DNA of 10,679 nt from an uncultured Gemmatimonadota bacterium (GTDB lineage Bacteria > Gemmatimonadota > Gemmatimonadetes > Gemmatimonadales > GWC2-71-9), in NCBI GenBank assembly GCA_946479825.1, contig CAMLHU010000049.1, positions 1 to 10,679 of the forward strand, read 5' to 3'. Every line of letters begins with the position of its first letter. Position 1 is the first letter of the stretch. The notes beneath the pieces are model-generated. The model ran no database searches, had not been told where the DNA came from, and worked only from the letters and a program-made list of their open reading frames with translations. Made by a program: the position numbers and the translations under genes. Positions 6,202 to 10,679 of the stretch are shown here, in pieces.

Positions 6202-6663
6202 TCAGCCGCCGAGCGCGGCGGGGGCCAGGACCACCACCTGGCCGGCCATCATTGGGAGGTGGCTCGGCACGCTGCAGACGAAGGGATAGATGCCGGGCGC
6301 GGACGCCACCCAGGTCGCGTGGGTCCGTCCCTGTGGCGGCAGTGGGACCACCAGCCCCTCGAGCACGAAGGAGTGCTGGTCGTCCTCGGGGTTGATCAGG
6401 TCGAGCGCCAGCGTGTCGCCGGCGACGACGGTGATGGTGCTCGGCGCGAACGCATACACCTCGCGGCCTTCGAGCACGCCCCCCGGCGCGAAGTCACGCG
6501 CCAGGAACGGCAGCAACTTCGCGTCTTCCTTGACCAGGAGCGGCACCGTGGTGACGGTGACCGTACGGGTGCGGGGCCGGTAGGCTGGCCTTGCCGCACC
6601 CGCTTGCGTGCCGCACGCCGTGGCGAGCAGGACCGCGGCCAGCAGCGCCCGCCTCAGATCCAC
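6202..6663 (-). CDS. Azurin-like cupredoxin, probable exported electron carrier
   Basis: From the GTG at 6663 this is a 153-residue protein with an N-terminal hydrophobic signal (LLAAVLLATAC) ending at C17; that cysteine may be lipidated, though the -3 residue is Ala rather than Leu. The copper site is readable: H97 (DDQHSF), C130, H135 and M139 in FVCSVPSHLPMMAG. The Cys-x4-His-x3-Met spacing matches azurin (CTFPGHSALM) rather than plastocyanin. A type-1 blue copper centre carrying electrons outside the membrane is therefore likely. The GTG overlaps the end of the methyltransferase gene by 10 bp, indicating coupled translation. The frame stays open upstream to 7053, but that is the shadow of the methyltransferase gene. 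The partner reductase or oxidase is not in the window. Confidence 0.85.
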   Translation of the reverse strand: MDLRRALLAAVLLATACGTQAGAARPAYRPRTRTVTVTTVPLLVKEDAKLLPFLARDFAPGGVLEGREVYAFAPSTITVVAGDTLALDLINPEDDQHSFVLEGLVVPLPPQGRTHATWVASAPGIYPFVCSVPSHLPMMAGQVVVLAPAALGG

Positions 6664-7139
6664 CGGCCGACCTCTTCCCGGTACTTGCGATAGGGGTCGC
6701 CGAACTTGGCCTCGAGGTACCGCTCCTCCCGCGCGATCACCGCGACGTGCATCACGATGATGACCAACGGGAGGAAGAACACGGTCCACCAGGTGTTGAG
6801 CAGGCAGGTGATCCCGATGTAGCTCACCGTGAGCCCGAGGTACATCGGATTGCGCGACAGCCGATACACCCCGGTCACCACCAGCGCCTTGGTCGGCGTC
6901 ACCGGCACCGGCGAGGTCCCCGCCCGCCGGAACGCGCCCAGGGCGCTGAAGGAAGTCACCGCGCCGATCGCGAGCGCCGCCCAGCCGAGCGCGCGGATCA
7001 GCAGGATCCATTCGTCGGGCACGAGCGGCAGGGAGTGGCGCCGCTCGAGCCACCAGCCGATCAGCAGCGGGATGACGTAGATGAGGGGCGGGGGAACGAC
7101 GACGCCGGACGAATCCTTGGCGGGCGCTGGAGTGGTCAC
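6654..7139 (-). CDS. Isoprenylcysteine methyltransferase (ICMT/PEMT) family membrane protein
   Basis: From the GTG at 7139 this is a 161-residue integral membrane protein. It shows hydrophobic segments around 14-30, 45-62, 100-112 and 115-134. The cytoplasmic signature follows: GVYRLSRNPMYLG (90-102), then EERYLEAKFGDPYRKYREEV (138-157), the SAM-binding core of the ICMT/PEMT family. Bacterial members are small, often about 150-220 residues, and have no confirmed substrate; phospholipid or thiol methylation is possible. The start codon shares a GTGA overlap with the stop of the monooxygenase gene, and its own stop overlaps the cupredoxin start by 10 bp. The three genes are therefore tightly coupled. 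The much longer open frame running upstream to 9002 is antisense and not used. Confidence 0.85.
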   Translation of the reverse strand: MTTPAPAKDSSGVVVPPPLIYVIPLLIGWWLERRHSLPLVPDEWILLIRALGWAALAIGAVTSFSALGAFRRAGTSPVPVTPTKALVVTGVYRLSRNPMYLGLTVSYIGITCLLNTWWTVFFLPLVIIVMHVAVIAREERYLEAKFGDPYRKYREEVGRWI

Positions 7140-7465
7140 GGGGATCGGCTCTCGGGTCGGTAGGGGTGGTCGCGGATCAGGTGACAGCGGCCGCGGGTGA
7201 TCTCGGTGCACAGCTCCTGGACCTCGGCCACCGCCCGCTGGGCCCCGGGGTGTCCGCGCATCGCCTCGAGGTCGTCGGCGGTGCGCCAGGGGCCGAGCGA
7301 GTAGTACACCAGCGGGTCGGTGTCGCTCTGCAGCAGCACCCCCCACAGGGGCACCGCCGGCAACGATGCAAAGACCGCGCTCAGCCGCTCCCAGGCCGAC
7401 ACGAACTCGGCCTCGCGGCCGGGCATCACCCGCCACTGCGCCACCATCCAGTGCTGCGCCGACAT
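7136..7465 (-). CDS. Antibiotic biosynthesis monooxygenase (ABM) family protein
   Basis: A 109-residue protein of the dimeric alpha/beta-barrel ABM fold. Evidence is the N-terminal strand WMVAQWRVMPGREAEFVSAW (6-25), a VLLQSDTDPLVYYSLGPW segment (43-60) and TADDLEAMRGHP (62-73), followed by a C-terminal strand. Family members include small cofactor-free oxygenases and heme-degrading enzymes, but many have no known activity, so substrate is not inferable. Start is ATG at 7465; its ribosome binding site is weak. It is the first gene of the minus-strand set, overlapping the methyltransferase start by four bases. The upstream 124 bp is the divergent control region shared with the FAD oxidoreductase. 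Confidence 0.8.
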   Translation of the reverse strand: MSAQHWMVAQWRVMPGREAEFVSAWERLSAVFASLPAVPLWGVLLQSDTDPLVYYSLGPWRTADDLEAMRGHPGAQRAVAEVQELCTEITRGRCHLIRDHPYRPESRSP

Positions 7466-7589
7466 ACCGGCCGTCCTGCGCCTCAGGGTCGCTTGAGGGT
7501 GCGCGCCGGATCAAGGAGACGCAAGGGGGGCGCTTGACGCGCCGCCCCGGCCGCGGGCAGGTTGCGCGGGCTGGCCTCAAGGAGCCGAC
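7466..7589. promoter_or_regulatory. Divergent intergenic region between two operons
   Basis: This 124-bp gap separates the minus-strand ABM gene from the plus-strand FAD oxidoreductase, so it must hold promoters for both. A TTGACG at 7534-7539 could be a -35 box for the plus-strand gene, but no convincing -10 follows at 16-18 bp. GGCGC-TTGAC-GCGCC (7529-7543) is a short inverted repeat covering it and could be an operator. Unlike other large gaps here, this one has no heptamer array. Confidence 0.35.
7579..7584 (+). promoter_or_regulatory. Strong ribosome binding site AAGGAG
   Basis: AAGGAG at 7579-7584 is 5 bases before the GTG at 7590. It fixes that start for the FAD oxidoreductase and contrasts with the missing ribosome binding sites behind the repeat arrays. 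Confidence 0.65.
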
Positions 7590-8930
7590 GTGATCGTGCA
7601 GGATTGGTGGTATACGACGTTGCTCGCGGTCGAGACGCCCATCCGTCCGCCGCTGGATGCCCATATCAAGACCGACGCCCTGGTGGTGGGGGCCGGCATG
7701 GCGGGCCTGATGGCCGCCTGGCGCCTCGCCACCGGCGGGCGGAAGGTGGTGCTGCTCGAGCGGAACATCTGCGGCGGCAGCTCCACCGGGAAGAGCGCCG
7801 GGTTCCTGACCCCCGACTCCGAACTCGAGCTGTCGCAGATCATCCGCCGCTACGGGCCCGAGCGCGCCCGCGACCTCTGGGAGGCCCCGGTCCGCGGCAT
7901 CCGCCTCATCACCGAAGCGGCGCGGACCCACGGCATCGAGTGCGACCTCCAGCACCAGGACAGCCTCTTCGTCGGCAACGGCGCCGCCGGCTGGCGCGAC
8001 GCCCAGGCGGAGGTCGAGGCCCGTCGCACGCTCGGCTACCCGCAGACGCTCTACTCCGCCAGGGAACTCCCGTCGGTGCTGGGGTCCACCAGCTACGCCG
8101 GCGGGATCCGCTACCCCGACTGCTACGGCATCAACGCGCTGCTCTTCGCCCAGGGGATGAAGCGCGTCCTCCTCGAGCTCGGCGTCCGGATCCACGAGAG
8201 CACCGAGGCGCTCCGGCTCGAGGATCACACCGTCCACACCCACCTGGGCTCGGTCACCGCCGACCAGCTCGTCTTCTGCATCGACAAGATCGACCGGAAG
8301 CTCACGCCGTACGCCGCCAACGTCTTCCACGCCCAGACCTTCCTCTCGATCTCCGAACCGCTCGGCGACGCCGACGTGCGGCGGCTCTTCCCGGAGGAGC
8401 ACCTGCAGTGCTGGGACTCTGACCTGGTATACAGCTACTGGCGCCTCACCGGCGACCAGCGGCTCCTGCTGGGCGGAGGAAGCGCGCTCACCACCTTCGC
8501 GCTCCACGCCGTCACCACGCCGGGCGTCATCCGCCGCGTGATCCGTGACTTCAAGGCCAAGTTCCCCTACCTCGACCGGCTCAAGTTCATCCAGTTCTGG
8601 CCGGGGCTCATCGACACCACCCGCGACCTCCTGCCCACCGTCCTCCGCGACGAAGACCTGCCGTGGGTGCACTGGGTCCTGGGGTGCGTGGGGCTCCCCT
8701 GGGCCGCCTTCTGCGGCGACTTCGCCGCCCGGCAGATCCTCGGCACCGCCCAGGATGAGGAGCGGTACTATCGCTACTTCGCCAAGGACCGGCCGTTCCT
8801 GATGCCGCTCTGGACCGAAAAGGTCATCGGGAAGCCGCTGGTGTTCTCGCTCAACAACGCGTGGGCGAAGTACTACCAGCGAGACGGAAGACGGGAGACG
8901 GGAGACGTGAGACGGGAGGAGAAGAGGTGA
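7590..8930 (+). CDS. FAD-dependent oxidoreductase, DAO family
   Basis: A 446-residue flavoprotein of the D-amino acid oxidase (DAO) family, cytoplasmic by its lack of a signal peptide. The FAD-binding Rossmann motif is VVGAGMAGL (32-40) with acidic E57 ending the second strand (VVLLERN). SSTGKSAGFLTPDSELEL (64-81) corresponds to the flavin-contacting loop. YWRLTGDQRLLLGGG (283-297), WPGLIDTTRDLLPTV (337-351) and the C-terminal FAD segment CVGLPWAAFCGDFAA (366-380) follow. The N-terminal QDWWYTT resembles the PuuB/OrdL branch, which oxidises amines or amino acids, but the substrate is not identifiable. The conserved protein ends near AWAKYYQ (430). The last 16 residues (RDGRRETGDVRREEKR) are translation of a GAGACGG array, an apparent acquired tail. 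Confidence 0.9.
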   Translation: MIVQDWWYTTLLAVETPIRPPLDAHIKTDALVVGAGMAGLMAAWRLATGGRKVVLLERNICGGSSTGKSAGFLTPDSELELSQIIRRYGPERARDLWEAPVRGIRLITEAARTHGIECDLQHQDSLFVGNGAAGWRDAQAEVEARRTLGYPQTLYSARELPSVLGSTSYAGGIRYPDCYGINALLFAQGMKRVLLELGVRIHESTEALRLEDHTVHTHLGSVTADQLVFCIDKIDRKLTPYAANVFHAQTFLSISEPLGDADVRRLFPEEHLQCWDSDLVYSYWRLTGDQRLLLGGGSALTTFALHAVTTPGVIRRVIRDFKAKFPYLDRLKFIQFWPGLIDTTRDLLPTVLRDEDLPWVHWVLGCVGLPWAAFCGDFAARQILGTAQDEERYYRYFAKDRPFLMPLWTEKVIGKPLVFSLNNAWAKYYQRDGRRETGDVRREEKR

Positions 8931-8982
8931 GGAGTTGAGGAGGTGAACGGGCGAAGAGGCGAGGGCACACGTCTCCCGTCTC
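8881..8982. repeat. GAGACGG heptamer array with distant inverted copy
   Basis: Five contiguous units are GAGACGG (8881-8887), AAGACGG (8888-8894), GAGACGG (8895-8901), GAGACGT (8902-8908) and GAGACGG (8909-8915). They encode the C-terminal tail of the FAD oxidoreductase. GAGACGGGAGACGTG (8895-8909) has a perfect 15-bp inverted copy at 8968-8982. The DNA between, including GAGGTGAGGAGTTGAGGAGG (8924-8943), is almost all purine. The pair could form a long hairpin in the 3' end of the transcript. Confidence 0.88.
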
Positions 8983-9016
8983 GCCTCCTCCCCTCTTCCC
9001 ATCCTCGCCTTCGTCC

Positions 9017-9076
9017 CTTCACCTTTTACCCTGCACCGCCGTCGCGCCGTTCACCCTTCACCGTTCACTGTTCACC
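9017..9076 (-). repeat. GTTCACC heptamer array upstream of the VOC gene
   Basis: First block: CTTCACC (9017-9023), TTTTACC (9024-9030), CTGCACC (9031-9037). After 11 unrelated bases the second block follows: GTTCACC (9049-9055), CTTCACC (9056-9062), GTTCACT (9063-9069), GTTCACC (9070-9076). It is the same family as 5329-5420, there mainly in the opposite direction. It ends 5 bases before the VOC start and leaves no room for a purine-rich ribosome binding site. Confidence 0.88.
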
Positions 9077-9081
9077 TCCCC

Positions 9082-9498
9082 ATGCCCTCTCCCTTCCACT
9101 TCGCCTTCTTCGTGCGCGACATCGCCTCCACCCGCCGGTTCTACGGCGAGATCCTCGGCTGCCGGGAAGGACGCAGCACCGAGACCTGGGTGGACTTCGA
9201 CTTCTTCGGCAACCAGATCTCCTGCCACACCACCGGCGCGCCGTCGCCCACGACGAACGCCGGGGTGGTGGATGGCGTCCACGTGCCGATGCCGCACTTC
9301 GGCGCGCTGGTGCCGTGGGATGAGTTCCCGCGCCTCGCCGAGCGGATCCGGACGGCGGGGCACCCGTTCGTCATCGAGCCGAGGGTGCGGTATGCGGGAC
9401 AGCCGGGAGAGCAGATGACGATGTTCCTGCTCGACCCGAGCGGCAACGCGCTCGAGTTCAAGAGCTTCCGCCACCCCGAGCACGTGTTCACGGCGTGA
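9082..9498 (+). CDS. VOC superfamily protein (glyoxalase/dioxygenase-like)
   Basis: A 138-residue protein made of two beta-alpha-beta3 modules, the vicinal oxygen chelate fold. Module one opens FHFAFFVRDIASTRRFYGEI (5-24), and the protein ends with FLLDPSGNALEFKSF (115-129), both hallmarks of the fold. Likely metal ligands are H6, H72 (MPHFGAL) and E125 (ALEFK), with H49 as a possible fourth. All are present, so it can probably bind metal and be active as a small dioxygenase or glyoxalase-type enzyme; substrate unknown. The ATG at 9082 follows a pyrimidine-rich heptamer array with no ribosome binding site. Its stop overlaps the next start as GTGA, coupling it to the second FAD oxidoreductase and suggesting a shared substrate pathway. 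Confidence 0.88.
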   Translation: MPSPFHFAFFVRDIASTRRFYGEILGCREGRSTETWVDFDFFGNQISCHTTGAPSPTTNAGVVDGVHVPMPHFGALVPWDEFPRLAERIRTAGHPFVIEPRVRYAGQPGEQMTMFLLDPSGNALEFKSFRHPEHVFTA

Positions 9499-10658
9499 CC
9501 CGTGTCGACGTGGTGATCGTGGGCGGCGGGGTGATGGGCGCGAGCGTCGCCTGGCATCTCGCCGCCCTCGGCGTTCGCGACGTGCTGGTGATCGATCGAG
9601 CGGCCGGGCCGGGGGAGGGGAGCACCGGCCGCGCCACCGGCGGGTTCCGGGCGCAGTATGGCACCGCCATTAGCGTCCGACTCTCGCTGCTCGCGCGCGA
9701 GAAGCTCCGCCGCTTTGCCGACGAGGTCGGCGCCGATCCGGGGTATCTCCCCGCCGGCTACCTCTGGCTGGCGATGGACGCGCGCGAGCTCGGCCTCCTG
9801 CGCGAGGGGCTCGCGGTGCAGCACGCCAACGGGCTCGCCGAGGCGCGAGCGGTGGGGCCGGCGGAGATCACCGGGCTCAACCCGGCGATCGCGCTCGACG
9901 GCGTCGTGGGTGGCACGTTCTGTCCCACCGACGGATTCATCCGGCCACTCGACATCCTGCGGGGATATCTGGACGCCGCGACCCGGGCGGGGGTGCGGGT
10001 GCAGTGGGGAAGTACGGTGACCGCCATCGGGCGCGACGGCTCGGGCCGGGTCACTGACGTGACCACCGACGCCGGCACGATCGGCTGCGGCGCCGTCGTG
10101 AACGCCGCCGGCGCCTGGGCCGGCGAGCTCGCTCGGCTCGCGGGGGTGGAACTCCCGGTGACGCCGCTGCGGCGCCAGGTGGCGGCGACCGTGCCGTGTG
10201 ACCGGCTCCCGGCCGAGATGCCGATGACCATCTTCGCGGGCGACGGATTCCACCTGCGGGTGCGGGACGGGCGGGTGCTGTTACTTCGGCCGACGCCGGG
10301 GGTGCCCGGGGCGCCGTTCGACGCCCGGGTGGATGACGATTGGCTCGCCGACATCCGCGCGACCACCGACCGGCTGGTGCCGGTCCTGCGCGAGGTGGCC
10401 ATCGACCGGAAGGCGAGCTGGGCCGGGTTGTACGAGATGTCGCCCGACAAGCACGCCATCCTGGGCCCGGCGGAGGAGTGCCCGAACTTCTACCTGATCA
10501 ACGGATCGTCGGGCCACGGCGTGATGCACGCGCCGGCGCTGGGGCAGCTGTTGGCCGAGATCATCGTGGAGGGGAGGGCGTCGTCGCTCGACGTGGCACC
10601 GCTCTCGCCCGGGCGCTTCGCCGCGGGGCGGCTCAATCCGGTGTCGGAGCTGTTGTAG
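9495..10658 (+). CDS. FAD-binding oxidoreductase, sarcosine oxidase-like DAO family
   Basis: A 387-residue flavoenzyme of the DAO family. Its Rossmann motif IVGGGVMGA lies at 8-16, with D34 ending the second strand (VLVIDR). TGRATGGFRAQYGT (44-57) is the flavin loop, NAAGAWAG (203-210) the mid-protein FAD motif, and SSGHGVMHAPALG (338-350) the C-terminal FAD-binding segment. YEMSPDKHAILGP (313-325) is typical of sarcosine oxidase beta/SoxB-like and related amine dehydrogenases, so oxidation of an N-methyl or secondary amino acid is the likely reaction. Length is normal and no motif is missing. Start is GTG at 9495, overlapping the VOC stop by four bases. It shares family but little direct similarity with the oxidoreductase at 7590-8930. 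Confidence 0.9.
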   Translation: MTRVDVVIVGGGVMGASVAWHLAALGVRDVLVIDRAAGPGEGSTGRATGGFRAQYGTAISVRLSLLAREKLRRFADEVGADPGYLPAGYLWLAMDARELGLLREGLAVQHANGLAEARAVGPAEITGLNPAIALDGVVGGTFCPTDGFIRPLDILRGYLDAATRAGVRVQWGSTVTAIGRDGSGRVTDVTTDAGTIGCGAVVNAAGAWAGELARLAGVELPVTPLRRQVAATVPCDRLPAEMPMTIFAGDGFHLRVRDGRVLLLRPTPGVPGAPFDARVDDDWLADIRATTDRLVPVLREVAIDRKASWAGLYEMSPDKHAILGPAEECPNFYLINGSSGHGVMHAPALGQLLAEIIVEGRASSLDVAPLSPGRFAAGRLNPVSELL

Positions 10659-10662
10659 GTCG

Positions 10663-10679
10663 CAGGCGCACAGGCGCAC
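10663..10679 (+). repeat. Start of an 8-bp tandem repeat, cut by the window edge
   Basis: CAGGCGCA occurs at 10663-10670 and again at 10671-10678, then continues to the last base. It begins 4 bases after the stop of the second FAD oxidoreductase, the same gene-end position as the other arrays. Only two units are visible, so array length is unknown. Confidence 0.55.

Noticed and set aside
6654..9002. A 782-codon open frame on the minus strand covering the FAD oxidoreductase
   Set aside because: Its upstream part is antisense to a well-supported flavoenzyme with intact motifs, and has repetitive Glu/Gly/Arg/Val composition typical of GC-rich shadow frames. Only its last 161 codons are a real gene.
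954..9076. Repeat arrays as CRISPR
   Set aside because: Units are 7 bp and contiguous, with no spacers and no cas genes.
9141..10253. A 370-codon minus-strand frame over the VOC and second FAD genes
   Set aside because: Antisense to two coupled genes with clear motifs; Arg/Gly/Pro/His-rich composition marks it as a shadow.

Overview
The window is a GC-rich, densely packed bacterial chromosome segment with fifteen protein genes, one of them cut by the left edge. It carries no RNA gene, transposase, phage gene or CRISPR array. Gene content is ordinary housekeeping and metabolic functions. Small secreted or lipid-anchored proteins, frequent GTG starts and short repeats at gene borders suggest a free-living soil or water bacterium. 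The lipoprotein at 4459-4677 resembles, from memory, small secreted proteins of Gemmatimonadota. That placement is an inference from style, not proof.

Layout. Bases 1-146 (+) are the C-terminus of the helicase HrpB. A nested palindrome (152-270) separates it from cutC (315-974, +), which is short at its C-terminus. Facing cutC are three minus-strand genes: a DUF3565 protein, a 57-residue membrane protein just upstream of it, and an APC-family amino acid permease (1434-2780). A 98-bp compound palindrome (2798-2895) follows. Next is a minus-strand cluster transcribed as lipoprotein, YdjM-like membrane protein, then short-chain dehydrogenase (4677 down to 2926). A GNAT acetyltransferase (4792-5328, -) lies between repeat arrays.

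From 7465 down to 5425 (-) runs an overlapping gene train: ABM-type monooxygenase, ICMT/PEMT-type membrane methyltransferase, and an azurin-like cupredoxin. A Tat-exported DsrE-like protein follows after 63 bp. These four probably form one envelope or redox operon. On the plus strand, diverging from it, are a DAO-family FAD oxidoreductase (7590-8930), a VOC-fold protein (9082-9498) and a second DAO-family oxidoreductase (9495-10658). The last two share a GTGA overlap, so are probably translated together; they look like an amine or amino-acid oxidation module.

The most unusual signal is not a gene. Most gene borders without tight overlap carry short tandem arrays, mostly with an exact 7-bp period but with different unit sequences: CGGATAG, GTCGTGA, GCTCACC, GGTGAAC/GTTCACC and GAGACGG. 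Others have 8-10 bp units or are long perfect palindromes. Several arrays run into coding sequence and supply the stop codon and the last residues of cutC, the acetyltransferase and the first FAD oxidoreductase. No intergenic stretch exceeds 300 bp, and every gap over 100 bp is described below.
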